Shown here: piece after piece, positions 14,401 to 22,827 of the stretch | Numbering within the stretch: the stretch's first letter is position 1 | How the letters are laid out: every line of letters starts with the position of its first letter | Virus record (IMG/VR): IMGVR_UViG_3300036766_000474 | Coordinates: 1-47,861 of that record | Source of the DNA: a virus | Direction: 5' to 3' (one strand) | Length of the DNA stretch: 47,861 nucleotides | Position numbers and translations under genes: made by a program | The notes under the pieces: model-generated | The model's input: the letters and a program-made list of their open reading frames with translations, nothing else | Databases searched by the model: none | Told to the model about the DNA's origin: nothing

Positions 14401-16405
14401 CTGGCACGTCGTAAAAGAGCGAAGTTGGCCTTCCGTAGAACTCTGCTCTTTCTTTCGAGGCTTTTTCGTAAAACCTTATTACTGACTTTACTTGTTCTGG
14501 AGTAAGGGAACGAGTAGCGGTTACAGCTACTTCACCTTGGCCAGCACCGATTCTAACTGGTCCCATCCCTAAAAAGTCGGATATGCCTTTTTCTTTTCCC
14601 AAAAACCTTTGTGCAACCTCAACGTGAGTTCTGCCACTTAAGTAACTTCCTCTGGGGGTAATCCATACACCCTCGCTAAGACGTCCAGGTACTTCGGGAG
14701 AGGCTTCTCTCTCAATCCGCGCATCTAACGACTTTGCTGCAGACTGGATATCAAGCTCCCCCTTCCTAATTGCCTCTTCTATCACTCCAGGGGCTTTAAC
14801 ACCGGTTCGCTTGATTGATTCTGCAACCTCCATTGCACGGAGGACTTCAACGTGACCAACTTCACGCAATAGTTCAACGTCAACCTTTTCTGGGTCGCCT
14901 CTCCCAAACTGTTCCACAAGTTTGTTGAACGCGCTTGCTTCTTCGACTGTTGGTGCTGTGGGGGGAGGGAGAGCTTTCTCTCTAACATACTGCGGAGGAA
15001 TTAGTTCATCCACCCCATTACTCTTAATCATCTCCGCAATGTGTTCTTTTGTTACGTCGGGAGTTCGTACATCCCACAAAGCCATTACGCGTCTGCGGAT
15101 TTGGTCTTGTGCACCTTTGGAGAGGGTAAAGCCTTTCTCGTCCTTCAAACTCTCAATCCTTTTTGCAACAACACTCTCGTTGGGGGCGAGGGCAGGTTTC
15201 GTGTGAACGTGAACCACGCTGTCGGAGATCGGTTCTGCAGGAATCCCTTCCAACTGCATTTCGGCTGCAACCTGGTTCGCGGATCCGGGGGCAGTGATCA
15301 CCCTCTTGGTTGCTTCGTACTTCGGAGAGCTAATGGATTCAGTTAACTTGAGGAACTGATTGAGCAGGCCAACTTCCTCAGGGTGGTAAAAAATCGATTG
15401 AACCGACCCTCCCTCATCCACCAACTTCTTAATGTCGTAAACTGCCTGCCCTTCCTTCCCGCTAGTGACGGTGAAAGGAACAACCCTCCCCTTCATATCA
15501 ACCTGAACGTTGAGCTTACCCCTCCCAACCTTTGGGTCGCTCGTAATCCCCATCGGACGCATTTCTTGTTTCGAAACTTGTGCGTCCTCCATAAACTTTT
15601 TCGCGAGGGTTTGTTCGATCTCAGGCGAGGCCTGTTTGCCAGTTAGAACGTCCTGAATAACCTTTTCAACCTCTCCCGCTTTAACTCCCTTCCCTCTCAA
15701 CAACCCCGGAAGGCTAAATCCGGTTTCTAATGTTGCACCGATCGCAGCACCCTTAACTCCCGCCAACGTGCGGTGACCGTTATCCGCCAACGCAGCTTCG
15801 TATGCAGCAAACGCAACCCCACCTCTTGTTAACCTATGAGCGAGTTCAATCCCTCTCGCGGTGGAAGCGAACTCAGCAGCCAACCCTCCCGCTAACGGTT
15901 CCGCACCTTCAAACGCAGCCATGAGGGGAATGCTAGCACCCACCATCTCACCGATGGGTCCGGGGAGGGTGGACATGCCTTCCCTCCTCGCCATGGTAGT
16001 CAACATCTTCTGGGTGTTGTCGAGGTTTTCGAGGAACTTCTTTTCGTTTCCGGGGATGCGGGGTTGCATCTTAATGAAGGGCTCAACCGCTCCCTTGACC
16101 GCGCTCACCATCCCAAGCCCGATGGGAATTAAGGCTTTGTGTTCTTTATTAAGCAATCCCGGTCGTTCCGTGTTCTTCTTAAAATCCTCCCACGTGGTTT
16201 GGGGAGAGTACCCCTTTGGTACGAAGGGTTTGATAAAGTTGTCGAAGTACTTTTGCCGGAGGAAGTCGTAGTCTTCAGCCGGCATCATGGGGTCAAGGCC
16301 GGCTGCGATCTCGTTGAAGGGCTTGATCTTGGGAGTTTCAGTCGCGGCCGGAGCCGCCGACTTCACACCCAACATCTTCTCAACTAACTGTTGGTAGGAA
16401 CCCAT
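11447..16405 (-). CDS. Giant internal virion / DNA-ejection-type protein with metallopeptidase motif
   Basis: 1652 residues, the largest gene. The N-terminal 250 residues contain Gly/Ala-rich amphipathic stretches (MVGASIPLMAAFEGAEPLAGGLAAEF). A zinc-peptidase motif TLFHEGLHINIQ sits in the middle (HEGLH at 786-790), with a candidate third ligand in RLEEAFVHAAQ some 55 residues on. The C-terminal third is helical and aromatic. Position after the tail genes, size and composition fit the internal proteins that podoviruses eject ahead of DNA. The peptidase could act on virion proteins or the cell envelope. It starts one base into the previous stop codon. Confidence 0.72.
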   Translation of the reverse strand: MGSYQQLVEKMLGVKSAAPAATETPKIKPFNEIAAGLDPMMPAEDYDFLRQKYFDNFIKPFVPKGYSPQTTWEDFKKNTERPGLLNKEHKALIPIGLGMVSAVKGAVEPFIKMQPRIPGNEKKFLENLDNTQKMLTTMARREGMSTLPGPIGEMVGASIPLMAAFEGAEPLAGGLAAEFASTARGIELAHRLTRGGVAFAAYEAALADNGHRTLAGVKGAAIGATLETGFSLPGLLRGKGVKAGEVEKVIQDVLTGKQASPEIEQTLAKKFMEDAQVSKQEMRPMGITSDPKVGRGKLNVQVDMKGRVVPFTVTSGKEGQAVYDIKKLVDEGGSVQSIFYHPEEVGLLNQFLKLTESISSPKYEATKRVITAPGSANQVAAEMQLEGIPAEPISDSVVHVHTKPALAPNESVVAKRIESLKDEKGFTLSKGAQDQIRRRVMALWDVRTPDVTKEHIAEMIKSNGVDELIPPQYVREKALPPPTAPTVEEASAFNKLVEQFGRGDPEKVDVELLREVGHVEVLRAMEVAESIKRTGVKAPGVIEEAIRKGELDIQSAAKSLDARIEREASPEVPGRLSEGVWITPRGSYLSGRTHVEVAQRFLGKEKGISDFLGMGPVRIGAGQGEVAVTATRSLTPEQVKSVIRFYEKASKERAEFYGRPTSLFYDVPGGRGSGSLVDFIKAAQQGNKAFAARSLTIPPNENRVWSPGGKVDDFSPRKVTERPLYSSLKLTPEELAHIEPTAAALVERGGRYREILAQLGYNVEGLPEINKPLMVYTSMEKGTLFHEGLHINIQNAIGEEAERFGSIINKELFEENPQAFKTAQEIANGLGIVPAYSKMARNGRLEEAFVHAAQAVRVGDMSKMAELIAIDTSAKHILEMVNGVSEKLFEVAGKTDSVNSRILSRKMEDLIRRTSDNRIYDFQHAYKTHIGNVRYNPETNTWLYTDSLGRTAEGSLEDYYTSMSEQTGLDLAPSSSGWAEARGVKGPFGPRGTEPNGSSSMNNITPDKKWKGAGLLGLSSLFRVTGPWVSSAQKIVDRELGEGKFPLFDKWKAADEGYKASISWSDQQYETAANLFKGDPKKLQSLFELMTYEPKQWEQVAKGLNLTKEDLTKGVEVRKWLEDFKNSTNIPVFNYLLEDYPKLRGGNFSTEFAYGRGAKKVEEMSFFHRAIVEGDLHPEDNHVGRFADFLIRAGREKKFTGAALDDLKKSIESKNPDGSYVLPVGIRKPLTNYHSYMKGIPDITQQVMLKATSDFSRIFTERAVQLNKGLPSWAQLPTEFNYPGSMLNKLMLWSYASGIGGRPSIPIRDVYQAVSNSLPIVGPSQFASGAARAATREGIDLVEKHGGFLNKINIGMMYPDIFQEIPAGASQDWITKFSNKLLWPSRAGHNVPRAITFIGEFDSAMEAISKLRAGSITTDQFIRKPNTNLWWADKPAMSRLVRMASDSSLPADEVAGKIANELLDNTLWPYRRGTQPLLLRTGVGRIFGQYGLWPLNEMEFLRRMATKFPEYPKETLQAVGTWTASNYAAVASLEALGVDSYKWFFISPAGFGGSPHAQFVHDLFISAEETDEGRAARRRVLEYPVQFLPTGNELRNVIKAVDEGGPMFDSEGMPTPNFLRVLGFKPLKEKPDEDFEQFVSHELGYGVRRAQH

Positions 16406-17853
16406 TATTGCGGACCCTCCCTCGCACTAATGTCTTCAGAACTTTCACCCTCGAGCACTCCCTTAATTTGACGACCAGCCTGCCCCGCCTTCTGTTTAAT
16501 GAAGCGGCTAATGGGGCTTTCCTTCCCCACCTGAGGTGTGCCCGCGGAACCGGGGGTAAGGCCTTTATACCCAGGTCCGGGGACGTACTCATGGCCTGAA
16601 GGGCCGCTGAAGGTAGCGTAATCCCACCAGGTTTTGATTTCTTGCCGCTGGAGGCCCGACCTCTTCGCAACCTCATCCATCGCAGCGTCGAGGACGGGTT
16701 GAGGAACGGATCCCTTCTTTATTTTTTCCATATCGAGCATGGATTTAAAGTTGTCCATTGTTGCTTTATCTTCTTCCTTCTTCGCCATCATGTCCAACTT
16801 AGCACCGGTAAGTACCATTTCAGCCTGGCGAAGTTTTAGCTCCTGTTGTGCGATCCCTAAATGCGCTTTACTAACATCCAACTGTTGTAACACCACAGGA
16901 CGAATATCTTTAGGAAGGGCCGCCGCAAACCCTACCTGGTTTGCTTTCTGCAAAAACTGCCCTAACTGTTTAGGGGGCACGCCCGCAGCAATCGCATCGG
17001 TAGTCATCGTTGCTTGACTGGTAAGTTCAGCAAACGTGAAAGGTTTCATCCTCGCTCTTACATCTTGAGGAATATCACCCCCCATTGCGAGGGCACGGCC
17101 TGCCCTTGTTGCATCAGCCATGTCGGTAATTTTGCCGGTAGTAAAGAGAGTGTCGGCGAAATCTTTTGCCTCTTTCTCTTTATCAGCTTCAGTTACTCTA
17201 CCCGCAGCCACGTCAATTATCCCCTGCCGTTGTTCAGGAGTAGCATTCTGCCACTCTTCAAGCTTAATGTCAAACGGAATCTCCCCTAACTTCTGAAGAG
17301 CCCCAATCGCTTGCATATCGCCACTGTAAGCAAGCTTTTTGAGGTCGAGGGAGCGGTTTAGAATTTCCATCTGCTTCTGTTCCGTCTCCCCTCTCAACTG
17401 TGCTTTTTGGAGGGCTGCCGCAATCCACCCGTTGAGGGTGTAACTCTTTTGATCGACCACCCCCCTGTTGCCTTGAGTCATTGCGGTGACGCCAGCACCG
17501 GAAGCAGCACCCCCTCCCGCACCTGGTTGCGCGGGCTGTCCTCCGGGGGCGGGTCCCCCAGCCGCAGCGGGGGAAGGAGTCATTGAACCCTGACGAGCGG
17601 TAGCCACCATCTGCTTCAACTCTTCCGGCTTCATTAAAGGAATGCCAGCCTGCTTCGCGGTCTTTTCAAACGCAGAAGGGCTGATTGGCAAACCAGCCTG
17701 GATCCCTCTCAACATCATATCTAATTGAGTAGCCGCGTGCTGTTGTTTAGCGTCCCTCATTTGGACAAGCTTCTCCGCCAACCCCATGAAGTCTACAGGC
17801 TCAGAGTTCCCACGGGGTACTACACCAGCAATTCCTGAAACTGAAGATGCCAT
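16405..17853 (-). CDS. Internal virion protein, 482 aa
   Basis: A long helical protein with an N-terminal coiled-coil-like part (LAEKLVQMRDAKQQHAATQLDMML), a low-complexity Ala/Gly/Pro linker around residues 95-122, then a charged helical region (LGIAQQELKLRQAEMVLTGA) and a polar end. No enzyme motif. Its place next to the 1652-residue protein and the Gly-rich 226-residue protein matches a podovirus internal/ejection protein set. The start has AAGGAGAACTT upstream on the minus strand. Confidence 0.6.
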   Translation of the reverse strand: MASSVSGIAGVVPRGNSEPVDFMGLAEKLVQMRDAKQQHAATQLDMMLRGIQAGLPISPSAFEKTAKQAGIPLMKPEELKQMVATARQGSMTPSPAAAGGPAPGGQPAQPGAGGGAASGAGVTAMTQGNRGVVDQKSYTLNGWIAAALQKAQLRGETEQKQMEILNRSLDLKKLAYSGDMQAIGALQKLGEIPFDIKLEEWQNATPEQRQGIIDVAAGRVTEADKEKEAKDFADTLFTTGKITDMADATRAGRALAMGGDIPQDVRARMKPFTFAELTSQATMTTDAIAAGVPPKQLGQFLQKANQVGFAAALPKDIRPVVLQQLDVSKAHLGIAQQELKLRQAEMVLTGAKLDMMAKKEEDKATMDNFKSMLDMEKIKKGSVPQPVLDAAMDEVAKRSGLQRQEIKTWWDYATFSGPSGHEYVPGPGYKGLTPGSAGTPQVGKESPISRFIKQKAGQAGRQIKGVLEGESSEDISAREGPQ

Positions 17854-17891
17854 AAGTTCTCCTTACGAAGGAATCCCTAGAGGGCTAGACA

Positions 17892-18572
17892 TCAGCCATC
17901 CCATCCACTCCAACCGCCACCGCTATCACCTCCGCCACCGCCACTAACGCTACCACCTGATGTTGACGTACCCTGTTTGAAAAGGTCAACTAGTTGTAGC
18001 ATCCCTAATGCACCACTTATCCCAGCCTGCACGGGGTTCTGAGACTGTCCTCCAGCCGCTACCACAGCTGTGGGGTAGTAGGATTGAGATGCTTGAAACC
18101 CCAACTCCGACAAAACTGAGCCCGCTTGCAACTGCCTTGTTTTCGCGGATTCGGTAGATTTGTAAAGCAGATCCTCCAACGTAGTCGTGAGTTGTTTTCC
18201 TGCCTGTAACCTATAATCCGTTAGTGAGCGCATGAGGTCGGAACCGTACCGTAAGCCCGACGCTCCAAACTGCTCGCTGATTGAAGCCATTCCTTCGGAG
18301 GTGGAGCGCTGACTTTCCGCTCTAATTGCTTCGAACAACTTACTGACGTCAGTAACAGATCCAGACGCAGCACTTTCGAGCGCACCAACGCCACTTGACA
18401 AAACCCCCGGTAAAGCCGCTCCCAACGCTTTGTTCGCTTCAGGAAAGAAAGGGGCTGGAGGAGGGATCTTGATAAGTTGGGGCTGGGAGGACTTTTTACC
18501 AAGAAGAGAGCCTCCTATACTTCCAGCTGCTCCGATAGCTGCCGACCCAATTGCTACTGCTGCAGGAGGCAT
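17892..18572 (-). CDS. Internal virion protein, 226 aa, Gly/Ser-rich ends
   Basis: The N-terminus is a hydrophobic Gly/Ala stretch (VAIGSAAIGAAGSIGGSLLG), the middle is helical (SLTDYRLQAGKQLTTTLEDLL), and the C-terminus is a Gly/Ser tail (SGGGGGDSGGGWSGWDG). Short proteins with this glycine-zipper start are common among DNA-ejection proteins that form a channel, so a membrane-active role during ejection is plausible. No sequence family firmly recognised. Confidence 0.6.
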   Translation of the reverse strand: MPPAAVAIGSAAIGAAGSIGGSLLGKKSSQPQLIKIPPPAPFFPEANKALGAALPGVLSSGVGALESAASGSVTDVSKLFEAIRAESQRSTSEGMASISEQFGASGLRYGSDLMRSLTDYRLQAGKQLTTTLEDLLYKSTESAKTRQLQAGSVLSELGFQASQSYYPTAVVAAGGQSQNPVQAGISGALGMLQLVDLFKQGTSTSGGSVSGGGGGDSGGGWSGWDG

Positions 18573-18573
18573 C

Positions 18574-19119
18574 TTAACTCCTTCTGGTGAACTCTTCCTT
18601 TAAAAGGCCGTAAATACTGATATTGTGGTATTCGCCTTTGTAGAGGATTGACCTACGTAGTTCACCTTCAAACTTAAACCCCAACAAAGTGGCAAACCTC
18701 TTTGCGAGGGCGTTGTAAACCGGAATGTATCCCGACACACGGTTTACCTTTACCTCGTTAAACAGATGGGTAAGAACTTCAACCCCAGCTTCCTTAGCTT
18801 GAGAGAAGGGGAAGTTCCTATCCCACAACGCGAAGTGGATGCTGGCATCCGAGCCTTGGTAGGCGTTCCTTACTTGGATATAACCTGAATCCTGAATCCT
18901 AAAATGGAGACTGTTAGGTTCGGTAAGACCTACTACAAACAGTTCTCCCCTCCCCCTTGAGTTGTCATCAAACGAGTAGTCTTGGGTAGAGAGTTTCTGC
19001 CATAGGAGAGCAATTTCGTCTCCAGTGACGCTTGCAACCTCAATCGGAACTAAATAACGAAAACCTTTACCTTCACGCTCGCTACCGAGCACTTCAACAC
19101 CAACTGCGTCGTTGTCCAT
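18574..19119 (-). CDS. GNAT-type acetyltransferase-like protein
   Basis: 181 residues. The C-terminal half has the acetyltransferase layout seen in many phage structural regions: FNEVKVNRVSGYIPVYNALA, then RFATLLGFKFEGELRRSILYKG, where the latter matches the acetyl-CoA-proximal helix and following strands. The classic Q/RxxGxG/A loop is not clear, so activity is uncertain. Such genes often lie between tail and internal protein genes in podoviruses. The first 70 bases overlap the preceding gene, so a later start is possible. Confidence 0.65.
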   Translation of the reverse strand: MDNDAVGVEVLGSEREGKGFRYLVPIEVASVTGDEIALLWQKLSTQDYSFDDNSRGRGELFVVGLTEPNSLHFRIQDSGYIQVRNAYQGSDASIHFALWDRNFPFSQAKEAGVEVLTHLFNEVKVNRVSGYIPVYNALAKRFATLLGFKFEGELRRSILYKGEYHNISIYGLLKEEFTRRS

Positions 19120-19469
19120 AAGGTAACCTCCACTGCGCCTGCGTATAGGATTCCGGCTTTGTCAATTGCCACCGTAAACCAGCCGGTTGGGATGTATCCC
19201 AAATTATGGGTTACGGTAAACTGGGAGTCTGCTATTGCGGGGGTGGTTGTTTCCCCCCATGCTCCTTTGATGTTGATTGGTCCGTTGGTTGGGCTCCCAA
19301 ACTCCAAATTACCATTCACTGCCAACAACACGTTGTTGAGGATCCGGTTTTGGGGAGTGGCTACCTTCTCCGGAGGGGACGAAACCATCCCTTTAGGGGG
19401 AGGTTGAATCCTACCCTGGTTTGTTTTACCCTCCGCCCAATCAGGAGGTAGTGTGCCACCAACTATCAC
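19050..19469 (-). CDS. Small tail/receptor-region protein, 139 aa
   Basis: The N-terminal third is Pro-rich; the rest is beta-rich with SQFTVTHNLGYIPTGWFTVAID, a pattern common in short phage tail-tip or fibre-associated proteins. No catalytic motif. Lying between the Ig-like protein and the GNAT-like gene, it is probably a virion component. It overlaps both neighbours. Confidence 0.5.
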   Translation of the reverse strand: MIVGGTLPPDWAEGKTNQGRIQPPPKGMVSSPPEKVATPQNRILNNVLLAVNGNLEFGSPTNGPINIKGAWGETTTPAIADSQFTVTHNLGYIPTGWFTVAIDKAGILYAGAVEVTLWTTTQLVLKCSVASVKVKVFVI

Positions 19470-20833
19470 TGACCCTCCACCTTCTCTCCCCTCGGTGCGA
19501 AGTGGGGAATGAATCCGATGATTGAAACCTGACCTCCATTCGCGGGCCGGGTGATTTTGAGTTCCAGAATTTCCCCACTAGCGGTAAAATCAAAGAACTC
19601 ACTCCGTTCGGAACCATCCGCGGCAGCAGTACCGATTGTTATGGTCTTCACCACAGTGTCTACAAAGTCTGGGTTTGCGGGTGGACCAACCACGGCTCTT
19701 AAGCAAGTGAGGGTGGCGGTTAAAGTTGCAACTCCTAAGTTCTCATAAAACACCTCCAACCGCTGCATGGTGCGTTCACTTCCGGGTTGCTTCCACACCG
19801 CACCGTTGAAAATAAGAGTGCTGGCTTCAGTAGAGTTCAAATTCGCCGAACTCAAGACCTTGTGAGTAACTACCCCCGCTCCGGTAATGAAGGCAAGTAT
19901 GAGTTCCCTTACCGCCCCAGTTACGATTGCGATTGGGCATAGAAGTGTACTTAATCCACTCAACGACACAGTAAAAGGGTTAGCTCCCAGGTTTGTTTGG
20001 ATGTTAACTATTTCCTTTAATAAACCCAAGATTGTAGGGGTAAACTTGACCCCGATTGTAATGCAAGCTCCCGGAGGGAGGGTAAGGGGGTATTGAGCCT
20101 TTGCTTGGGTGTAGTGGGTAGGGTACGAAGACCTCTTAATCCCACTCACCTGCCTTACAGAGGGAGTTAAGGAGGATTGGTAGAAGTAGTGGTTGATAAA
20201 CCTCCTCACCCTATTTACCTGGTACACCCTAAGCGCCATTAGGGCTTGAGGGGTGGTAGAGAGGGTGAAGTCAGTTCCCACCCCCAACGTGATTGAGGTT
20301 ATATCAAAAGGGCCACCCCCGATATTGCAAATAGTAAACGTCATCTCCACGCTTGAGGTTGTTACCTTAGTACAAGAAAAACTCAGCGCGAGAGGGTTGA
20401 TACTAATAATGCCAGACCCAGCTCCTCCCCCACCTCCCGCAGGCACTCCTTGTCCTATAAGTTGTGTGTCGAGAGGAAAGGTCACGCCTTGAGTTAGCCT
20501 AAGTATAGATGTAAACGGCCCAGGTGACGGAGGGGTAAAGTTTACCTGAAACGTCGTAAAACTGTAAGGAGGCATTGAAAAAAGAGTCGGAGGGGTTAAT
20601 GAGAACGCAAAGGGCGAGGGTCCGGTAATCGCAAGAGTCGCTCCTGCGAGGAAGGCACTAGGATTATATAACGTGCCTGTTATGGATTTAGTAGTACCAA
20701 CAACAGCCTGACCGAAGTCAGTTGGGTTATCTAAACTAATCTCGACAGGTACAACCCCTCCTCCTCCACCCCCCTCACCCCCGTCTGGAGGAAGTTGATA
20801 GTATAATAAAAACGGTCTGTGTTTGAACTTCAT
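19466..20833 (-). CDS. Virion protein with ASH/HYDIN-type Ig-like domains
   Basis: 455 residues. Two stretches resemble the ASPM-SPD2-Hydin Ig-like repeat: one around residues 30-130 (FGQAVVGTTKSITGTLYNPS, then FQVNFTPPSPGPFTSIL), another around 145-295 (LSFSCTKVTTSSVEMTFTIC, then ITIGVKFTPTILGLLKEIV). They are separated by Gly-rich linkers (EGGGGGGVV; GGGGGAGSG). The last 150 residues form a different beta-rich domain. Ig-like domains on phage particles usually bind surfaces or glycans. No signal peptide here, unlike the fibre-like genes upstream. Confidence 0.65.
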   Translation of the reverse strand: MKFKHRPFLLYYQLPPDGGEGGGGGGVVPVEISLDNPTDFGQAVVGTTKSITGTLYNPSAFLAGATLAITGPSPFAFSLTPPTLFSMPPYSFTTFQVNFTPPSPGPFTSILRLTQGVTFPLDTQLIGQGVPAGGGGGAGSGIISINPLALSFSCTKVTTSSVEMTFTICNIGGGPFDITSITLGVGTDFTLSTTPQALMALRVYQVNRVRRFINHYFYQSSLTPSVRQVSGIKRSSYPTHYTQAKAQYPLTLPPGACITIGVKFTPTILGLLKEIVNIQTNLGANPFTVSLSGLSTLLCPIAIVTGAVRELILAFITGAGVVTHKVLSSANLNSTEASTLIFNGAVWKQPGSERTMQRLEVFYENLGVATLTATLTCLRAVVGPPANPDFVDTVVKTITIGTAAADGSERSEFFDFTASGEILELKITRPANGGQVSIIGFIPHFAPRGEKVEGQ

Positions 20834-21906
20834 GCTGTCGCTAAATCACCCAAAAACGTTATTTGACCGAACGGAAAGGTTTCCCTTACCCAAGTTCCGT
20901 CGTCAAAGTGGTAGATCCAGACTACAGTGGTTGTGTTGTTAGTTTGAGGTAAACACAACCAGTAGGAGAGGTAGTCAACCCCGTTACCAAGCGAACCCAC
21001 AATAAAGGCGTTCACCCTACCAGAGCGGGTGAAGATGTCTTTGAAGATGGACTTTTTTGCGGTTCCACCCACCCTTTGGGGGCCGCTAGAGTCGAAGTAG
21101 TAAATGTCGTCTTGAGCAACGAACATACAGAAGTTACCGTAGGTGGCGAGACTGTAGGGGTAGTAACACCCAATACCGGACGGTCCGATTGAGAAGTTGT
21201 CGAACCGGAAAGGGGCGGTTGAAACTCCGGTTGGGGTCATTACGGTGATGCCGTTACTGCGGAACAAAAAGCCCGCGAATCCGAGGTTGGCGAAACCTGT
21301 TAGGGAGTCTTCAACATCTGAGATATCGATAAACCCTGCGGTAAAGTCAAACCAAGAAAACGGGTCACCGCTTTTTGACCATCTTACTCGAGAGGGGTAC
21401 CCTTGAAGATTACCAACCGCGTCTGGTTCGACGGTGTAAGCCAAAACCAAGTGAGCGGCCAGCTTTCCGAGGAAGAAGCACGAACCTGGAACATCTCCCG
21501 CAATTGTAACTCCCGCTCCCCCGTCGACGTAGGAAACAAACTGTCCTCCGTTTGCGAAGAATACTTTGTTCAGCATTACGTCAACCGCAAACGGACTATC
21601 GATAGCGGGGCTGAAAGCAGGACCAGCAACAGTATAAACACTCGGGCTGGAGAGGTAGTAGGCTTGGTCTTTCGTCAACACGATTGTGTGGAAGAAAGCG
21701 AGGACGTCGAGGAACGTTTTCGCGCCCAACATGTTCTCCCCGTTGGGAGGACCAACAAACACGTTTGCTTTCGGCGCGGATTGAATCCTTCCTTTGTTGA
21801 TTATCCAATTGGTGATTTGTTTGAACGAAGAGGGGGGTAGCGTGATTGCAGGCTGGGCATCAACCCACCCTGACCAAGGCTGCGAGATGATTTCTTTGTT
21901 ATACAC
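20830..21906 (-). CDS. Tail protein (nozzle/stabilisation-like), 358 aa
   Basis: A beta-rich protein with repeating aromatic/Gly strands (VFFANGGQFVSYVDGG, VRWSKSGDPFSWFDF, NFCMFVAQDDIYYFDSSG), as in beta-propeller nozzle or DNA-stabilising tail proteins of podoviruses. No enzyme motif. Between the adaptor-like gene and the Ig-like protein, it most likely forms part of the short tail. The ATG overlaps the adaptor gene by 8 bases. Confidence 0.62.
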   Translation of the reverse strand: MYNKEIISQPWSGWVDAQPAITLPPSSFKQITNWIINKGRIQSAPKANVFVGPPNGENMLGAKTFLDVLAFFHTIVLTKDQAYYLSSPSVYTVAGPAFSPAIDSPFAVDVMLNKVFFANGGQFVSYVDGGAGVTIAGDVPGSCFFLGKLAAHLVLAYTVEPDAVGNLQGYPSRVRWSKSGDPFSWFDFTAGFIDISDVEDSLTGFANLGFAGFLFRSNGITVMTPTGVSTAPFRFDNFSIGPSGIGCYYPYSLATYGNFCMFVAQDDIYYFDSSGPQRVGGTAKKSIFKDIFTRSGRVNAFIVGSLGNGVDYLSYWLCLPQTNNTTTVVWIYHFDDGTWVRETFPFGQITFLGDLATA

Positions 21907-22585
21907 TGTTGGTGTAGCTTCTTATTTTAGGTCTCATTCCGTAGTCTTGCATTGGGGCTTGGGCTTGCCTACGTGTCCATTTAGCGTGGATCAAACCGGG
22001 TGTGATTCTACCTGTTGTAGGGTTGCTAAAGCCAAACAACAGTTGCTGGAGTTCTTGGGCTTTGTCACGTTCCAACAGGTTGCGGTGACCTCTCAAGATC
22101 GCCCCCATGTCGACTATCTCAAGCCAGTCATCGGGGAGGTGGAGGATGGTAGCTGAAATAACGGCTTCGATGAACGGCTTTAACCACACGTCAATCGTGA
22201 ACTTGTAAGTGCCGTTAGAGACCGGACGGAAGTGGATTTGGTTTTTGTAGTCTGCCCACACGGAGGGAATACTGGTTTTGGTATCGCTATACCTCCGCAG
22301 GTAGCGGATGTCTTTAAAGTCCAACGGGATTGGGGTGCCATCCAACCGATAGGCGGTGATTCCGTTGATTGCGCGCCAGGTGGGGTCGAAATCCATGTAT
22401 GACTGGTTGGTGGTTGTATAAAGATCCGCGAAATCCTGGAGGTCCTCAAACGGGTAGTCATACGCGAGGTCGGTGTAGGACTGCAACAACCAGTTATCGA
22501 TCCTTGAGGGACTGCCCGCGGATAGGTCAGACCTATTACCCAACTCCAACGCAACCAAAGGGGCTCTGTCAGCGATTGTGGCCAT
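21899..22585 (-). CDS. Head-tail adaptor-like protein, 228 aa
   Basis: A helical N-terminus (SRIDNWLLQSYTDLAYDYPFEDLQ) followed by beta strands carrying LDFKDIRYLRRYSD, then a helix rich in basic and aromatic residues. This resembles the adaptor/gatekeeper proteins placed under the portal in short-tailed phages. The ATG directly overlaps the stop of the zinc-ribbon gene. No enzyme motif. Confidence 0.6.
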   Translation of the reverse strand: MATIADRAPLVALELGNRSDLSAGSPSRIDNWLLQSYTDLAYDYPFEDLQDFADLYTTTNQSYMDFDPTWRAINGITAYRLDGTPIPLDFKDIRYLRRYSDTKTSIPSVWADYKNQIHFRPVSNGTYKFTIDVWLKPFIEAVISATILHLPDDWLEIVDMGAILRGHRNLLERDKAQELQQLLFGFSNPTTGRITPGLIHAKWTRRQAQAPMQDYGMRPKIRSYTNSV

Positions 22586-22827
22586 CAGAAGATCACCTCC
22601 CCTGGATCGCTAAATATCTGACCCTGGTCTGACGTTCCCTCTTGAGACCCTCCCAAGATTTCGGCAATCATTTTCGGTCTCCGGTCCATGATGAGATCGT
22701 CGTGACATCCGTGGCATTTACAGACCATTAACCCTAGTTGTTTCGTGAGGAGGTTGATAGGGTGGAGGAAACCGCACCTATCACACGTTCTCCATTCGGT
22801 TCGCCAAATGCCTTGTGCACGGGGCAT
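22585..22827 (-). CDS. Small zinc-ribbon protein, 80 aa
   Basis: Two Cys pairs are visible, CDRCGF (15-20) and CKCHGC (37-42), in the order of a treble-clef or zinc-ribbon fold. Small proteins starting with a Trp/Arg-rich segment (IWRTEWRTCDRCG) occur near the head-tail genes of podoviruses. Probably a minor virion or assembly protein. It overlaps the tailspike gene by one base. Confidence 0.6.
   Translation of the reverse strand: MPRAQGIWRTEWRTCDRCGFLHPINLLTKQLGLMVCKCHGCHDDLIMDRRPKMIAEILGGSQEGTSDQGQIFSDPGEVIF

Noticed and set aside
11447-16405. Tape-measure protein of a long-tailed phage
   Set aside because: No major tail protein, tail assembly chaperones or baseplate genes are present; adjacency to other Gly/Ala-rich virion proteins fits ejection proteins better.
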